Positions 36,981 to 49,262 of a stretch of DNA of 64,000 bases are shown here, in pieces (within the stretch, counting starts at the first letter, position 1; the number at the start of each line of letters is the position of its first letter). Source of the DNA: Antedon mediterranea (taxonomy: Eukaryota; Echinodermata; Crinoidea; Comatulida; Antedonidae); the NCBI RefSeq assembly GCF_964355755.1, contig NC_092672.1, positions 37,568,501 through 37,632,500 on the forward strand. Direction: 5' to 3'. The position numbers were made by a program, and so were the translations under genes. The notes beneath the pieces are model-generated. The model searched no databases. It was given only the letters and a program-made list of their open reading frames with translations, and was not told the origin of the DNA.

Positions 36981-37160
36981 AAGCGTGGTTCCCACTAGCG
37001 ACGCAACGCAAGGACGTAACGCAACGCAAGTGAATTGACCAATCACAAGCGATGGCTTATTCAATTGTGATTGCTAACTTTCTATAACTTCGCTTGTCAT
37101 TGGTTAAAACGCTTGCGTTGCGTTTACGTCCTTGCGTTACGTTCTAGTGGGAACCAAGCT
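36981..37160. mobile_element. Family B MITE
   Basis: TTA at 36978-36980 and 37161-37163. Left end AAGCGTGGTTCCCACTAGCG, right end GTTCTAGTGGGAACCAAGCT. A partial third copy (CTTTACGTTGCGTCGCTAG) follows to about 37205. Confidence 0.85.
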
Positions 37161-37227
37161 TTACGTTGCGTAGATTGCTTTACGTTGCGTCGCTAGTGAG
37201 AACAAAGCATCTGGAAGAATGTTATAA

Positions 37228-37319
37228 GGCAAACTATATTGTAAGATACGGTATATACTGTATATATTGTAAGATACGGTATATACTGTATATATTGTAA
37301 GATACGGTATATACTGTTC
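37228..37319. repeat. 34-bp tandem repeat, 3 copies
   Basis: The unit contains ATATTGTAAGATACGGTATA followed by TACTGTAT. A local expansion in intergenic DNA. Confidence 0.8.
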
Positions 37320-39007
37320 CGACAAATTGATCGCGGGCATAACACGTGAACGGTATTTGATTTCATGTGTTATACTGTCATGTCGTGTAGATATTGGATA
37401 GCAGTCATTAAATAATGATTTCCCATATCATTTATGGTTGCACACCAAACACGAATGACCTGCTTAAATAAATCAAACTGTATTAATTTATTATAAAATT
37501 TCATTTATTCAAGTATAATATTTCGGCTTGCTAATAGATGACATTTGATAAGAGTACCTTAAACACATTACGGTTGAATGTTTGGAATAAGAATATTTGA
37601 AATAGTACATAACCAGAGCGTATCGGAGCTAACGTTGCATACATTTGACTTAAAATACCGCAGTTGTAGATGCAGTGAGGTGTTTTTGAATAACACAACT
37701 CTCAGATATTTCTTCTCTGTCGTGAAGCGTGGATGATCGATAGTGTTTTAAAGTAACTGATAAATTTCTCATCATTACATACAACTTCTCTTTTTTTTTT
37801 GTCGATGAATGAGTATGACCCAAGTCACTAACCCTTCTCTGATCAAAAACAGTTTAATATTCCTTACTAACAGTAAGTAAAAATAATAGGTAATAAGCAT
37901 TATGTTTGTTTAACTTAACCTTAAAGGCCAGGTGCGGGCAAAAAATTTCTATTGATCATACATTCCAATAATTATCGATCTATAGTTTCCCCTATGTTTC
38001 ATAATTTTTGGGATTTTATTTGTGTTACACAAGCTTGTTGAAAATAAGCACTTTCTTATCAGTGGGGGGATAGTTCAAATTACACAGTAAAATCTCTATT
38101 CTTTTGTACACACATTTTGTAAATAGAGAGGCACTTTAAAAAGCTATGAAAACTAAACAGTGTGGTAAAAAATGTTATCAGATGACTAAATATAGGTAAT
38201 ATAACTTGAATATTACATTTATGGTATTTTTATTCAACTTCAGATTTTTATTTTCATGCTATAGCAAAAATTATCCACCGTATATCCACCATCTTTTTTC
38301 ACCTTCTAGGGAGTCACCAGAAATGTTATTACATTAGGTTAACCACCTAACTACTGAAAAAAAGTCTTCCTGGTTTTTATGGAAGAATTTTGCCAAATTT
38401 TGTATTTGACGATATTAAGGGAAATTCATGTTTTTTCGTCTTGATTTCTGTTACAAATATTTGATTTATGTACAATTAACCAACATTTTTATTAAAATTT
38501 CACGCCTGTACCTACAATACAGCATGGTTCAATGACTAAAAAAATTAATTAATTTAGAAGATTTTATTGCATTATTTATTAAAGTACAGTCTGTTTTGTC
38601 CAAATTCATGACTGTGGATAATACTGATAGGAATATAATGATTATATACAGCTAAAACAAATTCATTTCTAATTTCCAGTATTACTGGCAATTTTCTACG
38701 ATTATAAATTTATATACATCCATATGTATTCGCTTCAAATTAATTAATTCATTTCGTATAAATTCTGTGACTGTGATGTATATTATATATATATATTCTT
38801 ATATTATATTATAAAAGCTTTGCTTGCTTGTTGTTATCCTGTTTTACACACTTTATTGTACTTTATCTTCTTTTTCGATATATTTTTATGAATGTTGTGT
38901 GAAAAATAAAGAATCAATCAATCAATTTGCAGACTTGACTGTTTGATCTTATTAGATCTCATCTGGGCAGAATATTATAAATTGTATTTTAAACCAATGT
39001 GATTGTG
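37320..39007. other. Intergenic, probable retroelement end
   Basis: A block starting near 37922 (TTAAAGGCCAGGTGCGGGCA) runs to a LINE-like 3' end with AAAAATAAAGAATCAATCAA at 38903-38930. No reverse transcriptase was recognised. Confidence 0.3.
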
Positions 39008-39013
39008 TTTATT
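39008..39013 (-). terminator. Candidate polyadenylation signal of GLT1D1
   Basis: AATAAA on the minus strand, 300 bp downstream of the GLT1D1 stop. Position only; no transcript evidence. Confidence 0.3.
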
Positions 39014-39312
39014 GTTGCGAAAATTGTAAATTTAATATTATATCACAGGATATTTTTGTTACCAAGAAGGGTAATGTATGTCACTGTAACCAAATGACTG
39101 CCAACTGCTGTCTAAAGATAAAAAAGAAAAACCTTTTATGTGCGTGTATCTTTGCTTCGTAGATTACGTACTTTGTTATGAATAAATATTGTTTGCGCCT
39201 AAGAAATACAGCATTTAACCTTACCGACAGGTGAAACAACATAGCATATATATATATAGATTATTGATGGCATCATATGATAAGATAGTATCAAGAATCA
39301 CTCACTTGTACA

Positions 39313-42300
39313 TTACTCAGTACAGTCTGTAATCTTTGCCACAACTTTACAATAATTAGCTCTCTCTTTCTCAGTCGAGTGATTAGCTGTTAAGTAGTCT
39401 TCAGCATTACGAATGATCCGCTTTCTGAAACATTCATCTTTTCTCAAAAGCTTTGCATAATGGATGAATTCCTTGTTTGACAAAAAGAAAACATATTTAA
39501 ATGAATTGTATTGTAAGTAAAATAATAAAGGAAGTATATGAAAACACATTTGTTGAAGGTTAAATGATTAAAAGACATAATTAATAAACATGTGAAAATA
39601 ATGACAGTAATAATAACAATATAAAATTTCTATATAATTATTTTCTGTTGTTGTATATAAATCAGTCTTTATTACAATATATATCGTATATACAAAATTA
39701 AGATGTGAAAATAATGACACCATAATAATAATAATATAAAATTGTATATAAAGTTTGCAGCACAAAAGAACACCTTTTGACATTCTCAAAAGTGCCAGCC
39801 AGTCCTTATTGAGGAAATGAATCAGCCACACCAGGTTTATACTCAACTTTACCGAGAGAAACTTGGCGGAAATATATTAGTGGTGTACTGCAAACTTTAT
39901 ATCAACATTTGATTTCGTCATGCAAACCAAACCTTCAAACAAAATATAACATTTCTATATAACTTTTTTTGCTATTATTTATAAATCAGTCTTTATCACA
40001 TTATATATTGTATATAAAATGTCAACATGGAACATATTGATTGTTTTAAACATTTGTTAGCATACAAATACAGTACTCAATGTATTATGCAATGTGGTAC
40101 ATTATATCTGCTGAACAATAAATAATCATAATTTGGTACAGATTTGAAACCCATAATGAAACATTATTTTATCATTACATATTCTTTGAAACCCATAATG
40201 AAACATTATTTTATCATTACATATTCTTTGAAACCCATAATGAAACATGTTAATGTTAAAATACAAGACGATACTCTTGACTTAACACTACAGTACATTT
40301 ATCATAAGATGTTGCTATTGACTTTTAAGTTACTTAAGGGTACACATTACTTAAGTAATTAAAATGACATTACAGCAAATTGCTGCAGTTGAAGTGCTAT
40401 ACTAGCTAAGGTCATTAAATGCTGCTTCTGGGGTCTACTACTAATGCCTTTATAGTCTAGGTTCTAGATAATGATTCAGCCTCATATTCTTTAAAAGAAA
40501 ACATTTTGGCACACATAGCATGTCATAACTATACTGGAATCACCAAAAATTATTGTTGCCTACTAGTGGCGCTTTGTAAAAAAAAAACAATAACTAGAGG
40601 CCGGTGCCACTTCCGACAACTGTAACTAGGCAATATGCTGTGGTGTTGTATAACTTGATAGAGGGCGACAAATGTATTTTAATTTATGGTATTAGCGTCT
40701 ATCATTCATTGTCAATTGGTTTATTTCATTGGGAATTTTTTCTTTAGTTTAGTATTTAGCTGGGTAAGTTGGTGACCCAACCACCAAAGATAGCGATAAT
40801 TGACCTATGACACTAACTTACCAGGGTAAATAGTCTTAAATAGGGGTGGATTCAAGGCGCCCACTAAATTTTACAAATTGTAATGCAAAAGATAGGACAT
40901 CAAATTAAGTTCAGGACTTCACTTCACTACTTTTAGGCCCTCGCCTTGACAATCAACAAAACAATTTTTACAAATATTCTAAACAAATAAAGATCAATTT
41001 TTATTCACGTTACCTTCAACAAAATGTAATAAAACCAAGTAAGAAGCTACATTAAATGCTGAATGATGGAACAGGACGTGATTAGGTGAGACATTTGAAA
41101 TGGATAATAGTATGAATGATGAGCTATTAAGATAAATTTAATATCTAGTCTTATCTATGTATGTTGTAAAATTGGTCATTTTATGTCAACACTAACTAAA
41201 ATGTATTGATAGTACAGGATTCAATTTCCTGGTACACTGTACAATGTCAGTAATCATTTTTCATGATGAGTATCTATCTATGCTGGTTCAGTTATAATAA
41301 AATATGATACTCAGAAATATTACAAATTAGAATTAAATCAAGATCAATATCATTTATTGGGGGCTGGAACATTGTTGAGATTTTCAAATGAAAGAATGGC
41401 ATTGTGGTGGTTAACATACTGATACTAGCCAATAAGGAATTCTAGAAACATGGTTTGACCAGTCACCACCGTCATAAGTTATGCCCCTGACATTTTACAG
41501 AGGAAAATGAGCTAAAGCTCTGCCTACACTATCAAACTATATGTGATGTACCCATATATGGACATGATGTACCCATATATGGACATGATGTACCCATATA
41601 TGGACATGATGTACACATATATGGACATGATGATATCATATCACTACCATATTTGGGTAAATTTTTCTGTCAAACTAGTTTAAACTTTAGTCCTAATCTT
41701 CAAGTTAAATGTTAACCTTACAATCTCAATATTATTGATTTAACACTAATTCTAGCAACATAAGGAGGTATGAAAACAATATGTGAACTCATAATCACTT
41801 TAACTACAACAAATAACTTTAAAATAGAGCTATTTACCTGTGGCGTGTTAAACAGTAAGCCTGTTTCTTCATGTGATATGATTGCCTTGTTTCCTGGTAT
41901 ACCTCTTGCTATTACTGGCACTTCAAGATTCATAGCCTGTATATTAAATAACAAGTAATTAAAATATGCATCTATTCTAGTATCAAGTATACATACCTAG
42001 AAGTTTCTCCATAAATGAAATACTACTTCCGAGTTTAACTTTTCAATTCAATTCAATTTATTCAGGATTTTACAAAACAAACAAATCAAATCAAATATTC
42101 TTTATTCATCAAACATAAAAATATACAACAATATATAAATACATAATATAAGATGAAAAGGAAACACATAAAAACTCAAAATAAATAATTTAAAAAAAAC
42201 ACGTACATCACACATGCTAGGCCCGGGGGACTCAAACAACGAACTCAATCGCTTAATCTTCTAGCTTGAATTTAAAATTATTTTATACTACTAATACTTT

Positions 42301-45300
42301 GAAATTATAATATGCTTTTTTATTATGCAATACTGTATTATATTAAAAATGTTTACTGAATTTAATTGAAAAAAAATCTCCAAAATTACCTCTAATATAG
42401 TAGACGACATTCCCTCGCTCAGCGATGAGTTGAGCAGTGCAAAGGATTGTTGGATAGCAGCATGAGCATGAGCAAGAGAAAGCTCAGGTAATAAGTGAAC
42501 ACCTGACAAACTGGAAAACACATAAAACACTGATAATGAAATGTGTTAAACTCTGTCTACACTATCAAAGATAAACAAGTGTCATGTGCCCAAATATGGT
42601 AGTAATATGCCCAAATATGGTAAGTAGTGATATGACATCATCATGTTCATATACGGGCACATCATATTTTTTTGTCAGTGTTTTTTTTTTATAGTGTAGA
42701 CAGAGCTTTAGATACATAGAGAATCAATCAATCAAAATCAATTTATTCCATAAAACTATGTACAAAGATGTCATTAGAAAGTTATAGAGAAGCAGATATT
42801 GTCCAGGAGAGCTTTTGACCGTATTCACCAATCACACTTAAGTGATTTCCCTTAAATATTAAGTATTTCCTTTCCATTAAATTGCATTTACTTAGATAAG
42901 AGATTTTTGTTTCCCTTAGCATAAGTGTGAATAGTGAATACGGCCACTGGTTACAATGTTATATATAGTAATAAGACTATTTCTCACCCATTAACAATTT
43001 GCTTAACTTGATTTGTATATGCTGTATCTAGGTCTGGACCAGCCAAGACTAAGTGAACTGTGTTCTCCTCTTGGTGCCATTCTGTTGTACAGAAAATAAA
43101 GATTTATGAAAAACAAGATGACATTTATATAGTAACTACAAAAGATGAGAAAAAAACTAGAGTTTCACTACAAAACCGGAAATTTTCCCAAACCCAGACT
43201 TTTACTGAGGTCCAATAGGTCAAAAACACATTCAGAATACAAGAATTTAAAAAAAAAAACAAGACATTCTTGGCCAGCTGCCTAAGGGTTTCTGGTATTA
43301 GAAGATTGTCCGGTATTGGGATACTTTCCCTTATTGTAAGATTGTCCATAATTTACCTGAAAACACTTGACAAAGATAGAGGGCGTCTTTCACGGGTCTA
43401 AGTCCAGCTAAGAGAAGAAAGATGTCGCTATCTTGACGTATGTCGCAACAAATATCCTGAAGGTGTCTGGTGAAACTAAAGGAAACATCTGGTGAGGTCT
43501 TCACAGCTAAAAAGAAACAGATTATAATTATGTTCATTTATTAACAATAAGCAGTATTTTATTACCATTATTGAATAAATGTTATTGAACATTGAACAGG
43601 AGTTGCATCATTTTTGTATTTTTAGGCAATAGTATTAATTAATAAATAATTGTACAGTAGCTAATTAATTATATACTTTTGTTTTTGCTTTTTAAAATTA
43701 TTTAATAATAATTTACCCTGGGGTTGGAGAATAAGTTGTCCATTGACATCAGGCTAAAATAAATAAATAATCAAACGTTTCAGTTGTTGGCCGAGAGATT
43801 TATGGTTAAAGATTAAGAAGATTAAATATTAAAAATAATAAAGATTAAAAAGATTAATTATTAAAAAGAATAAAGATTAAAAAGATTAATTATTTAAAAG
43901 AATAAAGATTAAAAATTAAAAGAATAAAGATTAAAAAGATTAAATCAAATAAAGATTAATTAAAAAGATTAAATAATAAAAGAATAAAGATTAAAAGATT
44001 AAATATTAAAAAGAATAAAGATTAAAAAGATAAAAAAATAAAAAGATTAAAAAATAAAAAGAATAAAGATTAAATAATAAAAGAATAAAGATTAAAAGAT
44101 TAAATATTAAAAAGAATAAAGATTAAAAAGATAAAAAAATAAAAAGATTAAAAAATAAAAAGAATAAAGATTAAATAATAAAATAATAAAGATTAAAAAG
44201 ATTAATTATAAAAAATAATAAAGATTAAAAGGATTAGTTTAAAAGATTGCAACTTACCCAGAGGTGTACAACTTGTTCATACATTGGCTTGCTAAATGCT
44301 AGCAGAAACCTAAATAAAGTAGTAGATTAATATTTAATAGAAATTAAATTTTCCCTTTACACAACTTCTCTCCGACACAATCCCACCTCCCTAACAAACA
44401 CAGCAAAACTCTCAACAATTTCCCAATCAATACCATAAAAACCTACTACAATAATAAACAAAAACCAAATAATACAAATGTTTATTCTTAGCCACTGATC
44501 CTCATGATGCAAAAAAATAATAATAATATTAATACAGCGCTTTGCACAAAAAAATAATCATAAAATATCCTGAAATAACCAAAAAAAAAGAAGAAAATGA
44601 GAGGAACCATTTACTACATCTACAATATTAAACTCTGTCTACACTATCAAACTAGTTTTGACAAAAAAAGTGTGATGTGCCCAAATATGGTAGTGATATG
44701 CCCAAATATGGTAGTGATATGACATCATCATATATATCATCATATGGGCACATCACATTTTTTTGTCACATAAAGTTTGATAGTGTAGACAGAGCTTTAA
44801 ATAATTGTATCTTACTTTGCTTTGTGTACAACCGTTGTCATGACAGCCATCTTGTCTGTACATTTAAAATGTTCATTTAAATCAGTTCCTCCAAACACAA
44901 GAATTAACGGAAGAGTGCAAGCTGAAAGAAGAAAAAAATAAATAATTAATTGTTTCAGTTGAGAGATTTATGGTTAAAAAGAAATAAAGCTTGCATTTTT
45001 TATGAACAATAAATTATATTTTGGGACATGTTCTAAGCAGAGGGTGGCACCAGTCTGTCAGGAAAGCGCCCTCACTCCCTAGGGCTTGCCTGAAAGAAAA
45101 TCAATTAAGTGTCTGCATTTGAGTATCACTAACATGATATGATTGATAGGTACATTTATAGTGTTTTGACACTGTTTTGCTGGTCTAAAAAAGTTTGAGC
45201 TTTTTTTTTATTATCACAAATAGCAGAGCATTGGGAAACAATAGGAAATAAAATCGTGCACCTTCACAAACCTTGTAAATACAACCCACTACGATATGCA

Positions 45301-46161
45301 TGAACAGCAAGGACACAATCTGGCTGAGAGGTTGTCACATGATCTTCAAACTGCTCTGAACTCTGAAACTGGTAGCAATCTTGAAGATCAACTACGTGTC
45401 CATCAGTTTCCAGATAATTCCTGAATATGATTAAAATAAAATGAGTCAAAGAATTCTCGCTTTTTAACATACCCTATCTAATCAACCAATCATGTCACAC
45501 ATGTACCCACCTTACAGTAAAAATAATGTAATTCATTGGATTAGGCCCTCTACCTAAAGTGGCACAGTCGAGTACCTACTATCAGCTCACTAGGAGTTGA
45601 TCTCTTTTCAAATAGTGTACCAAGTTCTTTATTATGCATGAACACACATTTTATGTTTCTCTTTTGTGGTGTATCTACCACTTTTATTTGTTTATTATAT
45701 TACAAATACATGTTAACTAGATGTTTCGTTAAAACATATTACTCTCTTTTTTCTTGAATTTAGGATACTAAAAGTTATAATAAATGTAAAGTAAAAATGT
45801 ATATACTGTAATAGTATTTACAGTATATTGTAGTATATACATTGGTATATCTAAAATGGCTATATCAAATATCTCATCATGAACACCATGAATAAATAAT
45901 ACAATATATCTTATATGGTAAATTATGATTGTACATAAAACTAACACCATTTGCACTGAAGATATGGGAACAACAGCTAATACGTCTCATTCGAAGGACG
46001 AGGCAATGAGAGTAAAGTATCCTAACTATAGAGGGTTATATCTCTTTACCCTCTTAAAAAAATATACAAAATGTATTGAATTAAAATGAGTACCGTATCC
46101 GTTGTGATGAGGTATTGTTGCCAGTTTGCAGGTGAAGAGGAGACAACAGGAGCACTTTCAT
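39313..46161 (-). CDS. GLT1D1: GLT1D1, glycosyltransferase 1 domain-containing protein (10 exons)
   Basis: Family-4 (GT-B fold) glycosyltransferase homolog; its acceptor is not established by sequence. Exons in transcript order: 46161-46094, 45420-45272, 44921-44816, 44309-44258, 43753-43717, 43506-43357, 43081-42988, 42510-42390, 41936-41838, 39471-39313. All are GT-AG and in phase, giving 344 residues, close to human GLT1D1 (about 346). N-terminus [15 protein letters not shown] carries the nucleotide-sugar loop; next GHVVDLQD, then [28 protein letters not shown] and GPDLDTAY. The catalytic E-x7-E motif is EGMSSTILE, followed by [19 protein letters not shown] and HEETGLLF. No signal peptide is evident, so it is probably cytosolic. 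The start is the ATG at 46161 because the conserved N-terminus begins there. Introns hold MITEs and A-rich repeats. Confidence 0.94.
40145..40245. repeat. 42-bp tandem repeat, about 2.5 copies
   Basis: The unit starts TTGAAACCCATAATGAAACA and includes TTATCATTACATATTC. It lies in the last GLT1D1 intron. The same intron has a diverged duplicated block, TAAATCAGTCTTTAT, at 39658 and 39981. Confidence 0.8.
41516..41693. mobile_element. Family A MITE, copy 8, with internal expansion
   Basis: Follows TAA. Left end AGCTCTGCCTACACTATCAA, right end diverged. Inside, GTACCCATATATGGACATGA is tandemly repeated four times (about 41547-41627). This gives three perfect CCATATATGG boxes plus one CCATATTTGG. 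In the last GLT1D1 intron. Confidence 0.85.
42040..42180 (-). mobile_element. Two retroelement 3' tails, minus orientation
   Basis: CAATTCAATTCAATTTATTC and AATCAAATCAAATATTCTTT followed by TATTCATC look like 3' ends with pentamer tails on the minus strand. They are adjacent in a GLT1D1 intron. No coding part remains. Confidence 0.45.
42549..42707. mobile_element. Family A MITE, copy 9
   Basis: TTA on both sides (42546-42548, 42708-42710). Ends AACTCTGTCTACACTATCAA and ATAGTGTAGACAGAGCT. Two CCAAATATGG boxes. It starts 39 bp upstream of a GLT1D1 exon on the genomic axis. Confidence 0.9.
43798..44240. repeat. A-rich (AATAAAGATTAAAAAGATT)n tract
   Basis: About 440 bp almost free of C on the plus strand, built from AAAGATTAAA, AAAAAGAATA and AAAAAGATAA words. 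A segment of about 122 bp repeats (43978-44099 resembles 44086-44190). It lies between GLT1D1 exons 4 and 5. Confidence 0.85.
44631..44796. mobile_element. Family A MITE, copy 10
   Basis: TTA on both sides. Ends AACTCTGTCTACACTATCAA and TTTGATAGTGTAGACAGAGC. Two CCAAATATGG boxes. It ends 20 bp from a GLT1D1 exon (44816). Confidence 0.92.
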
Positions 46162-46836
46162 GACCGCTTGCCCGCTTGTGAGTTGCTAGGCGACACAATT
46201 CTGGAATATAAGCAATTACACAATTACAAGAATTCATAGTTTTGAAATTGCAGTAATTAATAATTATTTTATTACTGTGTAAACATTGACTACCTTGTTG
46301 GCGTTCCATACACCATGGCCGAAAATTCACCCTTTTTCAAAGTTTAATTAATATCACCCATGGTACCACCCGATGCAGTCAACAGACTAGGGAAACATGG
46401 ACCCTGTACCAACCACCTTAGTTATCTGTCTGTCAGTGCTTAGTAATAGTTAGGCCTAATTGACTTGACCCTTAGTCTAGAGTAGGCCTAGGCCTATAGC
46501 CTAGTTAGTAGGCTACCTCTAGCCTAGCTAGGCCATCATGATGGAGGTATACCTCCATGCCTAGGCCTAGGCTAGGCCTAGGCTAGTACTTTATAGAAAC
46601 AGTACAACAATAAACAATAATAGATTCGTACCTGGCACCATTTCATACCCAAAGTCAATATGCAATTCGTCTATTAATAAACGATAGGCTAGCTGGATTT
46701 AATGGGCTTATTATTATAAGTACACTACACTACTCGTCGGTCGTCGTTCCGATCTTTTCAGCAGTGGAAACTAACTATTTTCCTGGGTGGCGCTATAACG
46801 TAAATTTCTCTGCACGTTGTCAGTTGCAAAAAAATG
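46162..46836 (-). promoter_or_regulatory. GLT1D1 upstream region
   Basis: Immediately upstream of the GLT1D1 ATG. Contains dense CTAGGCCTAGG palindromic runs at 46485-46590. No TATA box or start site is evident. A non-coding first exon could lie here. Confidence 0.3.
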
Positions 46837-46839
46837 TTA

Positions 46840-46896
46840 AAGCGTAGTTCCTACTAGGACGCAACGCAAATTTGCGTCTACGTTCTAGTAGGAACT
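46840..46896. mobile_element. Minimal 57-bp family B element
   Basis: Only the two terminal repeats remain, back to back: AAGCGTAGTTCCTACTAGGA, GCAACGCAAATTTGCGTC and CGTTCTAGTAGGAACTTT. Flanked by TTA. Almost a pure palindrome. Confidence 0.8.
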
Positions 46897-47039
46897 TTAA
46901 AGATAATCTTGATATGAGAATTTTAATTTATTAAAAAAACATTATTTTTATCTATCTACATTAGAACTTGTCTGTGATTGAGAGAAGCAATTTGTTTTAT
47001 AGTGTGTTTAACAATACGGTCAACCATAGAGATATTATA

Positions 47040-47516
47040 GTGTATTCAATTCAATTCAAACAACAATACAAAGTATCCGCATTTGGTCGAGGGACAACAC
47101 AGAGACTCCGTCAAATAACTCCGTCACTGTCACCCCTCCTCATGACAACATTACATAACACAGTATCTTTTACCGTTATCCAACTGTTGGATTATTATGT
47201 ATACACAGTAGGCCTACATCCTGTAATGTTAAAATAAAATTAACAACTAGGCCTATTTCGTGTAGAAAAAGATCAAGGATGTAAACACAGGGGTGAATCC
47301 AGATTTTAGATTAGGGTTGGGGCGGGGGTTGGGCTAAATATTTCATAAATGATAAAAACGATCCGTCGGGTTGCAGAAAAATAAAAGTAGTCATTATTTT
47401 AAGACCTGGTTGTTAAATTTTAGGAGGGTGGGACTAAAGCCTGTTTGGCCCCCCCCCCCCCCCTCCAAAAACATACAAGAAAACAGGACAAAGTCTTACC
47501 TTTTGAATTTTAAGTT
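47040..47516 (+). repeat. Left arm of a large inverted duplication
   Basis: Inverted partner of 48197-48660, about 95 percent similar by eye. Shared blocks include CAACAATACAAAGTATCCGC, GACTCCGTCAAATAACTCCG and CAAGAAAACAGGACAAAGTC. This arm is also bracketed by a short inverted pair, ATAGAGATATTATAGTG (47028) and CACTATAATATCTCTAT (47517). Confidence 0.88.
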
Positions 47517-47643
47517 CACTATAATATCTCTATGGGTCAACCCATATGTTGGGACATCATTAATAAATGCTAATGTTGTGTCGAATTCATAATAATATCC
47601 AGTGACACTCATATTAAGGGGCTGTTGTGTCTCGAAGGTTAAA
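47513..47643 (-). CDS. Possible isolated exon, unidentified
   Basis: On the minus strand, an open stretch follows a CTTCGAG acceptor-like site and ends AAATTCAAAAG before GTAAGA. It reads PLNMSVTGYYYEFDTTLAFI and then NDVPTYGLTHRDIIVNLKF. Its tail HRDIIV recurs on the plus strand at 47027-47044 because of a local inverted repeat. No family recognised and no partner exon found. It may be a gene fragment captured by the inverted duplication. Confidence 0.22.
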
Positions 47644-48196
47644 TAGTGGTCAATTATTATATTTATAATGCTCAGTACCAAGGCTTATTAGTCAAATTAT
47701 CAAATAAAATACATTTGATCACGTTTTAGAAATCTTTTATCACAAACGATTATGCCTCCTAAAAATAACAACCTTGTTGAATAATAGATTTATATTATTT
47801 ATTTATAATTAAATCTATAATTACAGAATTATTAAACATATAAGTACCGTTAATGAATATAAACTACTCCCACACTCATTCAATTGAGCATTATATGATC
47901 GATTCAAAATCGATTGTAAAAGTATGGAACGCTTACGATAACTATCAAGAGCCCCTATCATTATTTTTGGTTTAGAGAGTATCTGAATTAGTAACAGAAT
48001 GAAAGTAACTTAATTATCGACATGGGTTATAATAATTGATTGTTTATCTAAATAACTTTGGATTTAAATGTTTTTAATAAACACGTCGTAAACGATCACA
48101 GTAGCATTTCGTCGTAAACGTAAACGTAAACGTAATAGCGACATACCGTCACCGTTGTTGTTAGAGACAGCTTGTAGTAAGAAGTCAGTATCATAA
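47517..48196. other. Spacer of the inverted duplication
   Basis: About 680 bp, AT-rich, between the two arms. Contains a short GTAAAC repeat at 48113-48134 and the possible exon noted at 47513-47643. Nothing else recognised. Confidence 0.4.
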
Positions 48197-48660
48197 CTTA
48201 AATTCAAAAGGTAAGACTTTGTCCTGTTTTCTTGTATGTTTTTGGAGGGGGCCAAACAGGCTTTAGTCCCACCCTCCTAAAATTTAACAACCGCGTCTTA
48301 AAATAATGACTACTTTTATTTTTCTGCAACCCGACGGATCGTTTTTATCATTTATGAAATATTTAGCCCAACCCCCACCCCAACCCTAATCTAAAATCTG
48401 GATTCACCCCTGTTTTTACATCCTTGATCTTTTTCTACACGAAATAGTTGTTAATTTTATTTTAACATTACAGGATGTAGGCCTATTGCGTATACATAAT
48501 AATCCAACAGTTGGATAACGGTAAAAGATACTGTGTTATGTAATGTTGTCATGAGGAGGGGTGACAGTGACGGAGTTATTTGACGGAGTCTCTGTGTTGT
48601 CCCTCGACCAAATGCGGATACTTTGTATTGTTGTTTGAATTTAATTGAATACAATATAGG
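48197..48660 (-). repeat. Right arm of the large inverted duplication
   Basis: Reverse complement of 47040-47516. The same frame of about 64 codons (FKQQYKVSAFGRGTTQRLRQ onward, ending GLHPVMLK) is open in both arms. The G/C tract differs: about 14 C in the left arm and 5 G here. Confidence 0.88.
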
Positions 48661-49036
48661 CATACGCGTTTTCTTGTTCTTATTATAGGGGTTATTCAAG
48701 GTTATGAACACTTAGTAACAATTAAATTTAAATTGCCAAGTTCAAAATAAGAATAAAATATTGTTCAAGATATTAAATGCTGGAGGTCTATAACATAGAG
48801 TTTATGTTTTTCTTGTTACAATCTCATTATACAAATTTCCAGTTGTTATAACAATATGAACACTTCAGTAATAATTCATTTTAAATCGATGTAGGGCCAA
48901 AATTTAAATATGAATAATAGGCCTAATAGGTATTGTTGACATTATTTTAATCGTTTTTACCTAATGTGACACACGATATATTCAGTGTAGGCCTATAAAT
49001 AAAAACGACACATCGTGATATTATTAGTCGATCGTT

Positions 49037-49262
49037 CGAAAAGAACAAGACAAGTTTGGTAAGGTAAGCTACCCTTTAGTTAGTTTGTTAGATTTTAATT
49101 CTTAAGGCCTATGTCAATTCAAACCAGGAGTTTAAGTTGTATTGATAAACGAAAAGAACAAGACAAGTTTGGTAAGGTAAGCTACACGTTAGTTAGTTTG
49201 TTAGATTTTAATTCGTAAGGCCTATTTCAAACCAGGAGTTTAATTTGTATTGAGAAACGAAA
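49037..49262. repeat. Tandem duplication of about 113 bp
   Basis: Two copies of a segment with GAACAAGACAAGTTTGGTAAG, TTAGTTAGTTTGTTAGATTT and CAAACCAGGAGTTTAA. Lies about 0.7 kb upstream of the Link-domain gene. Confidence 0.85.
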
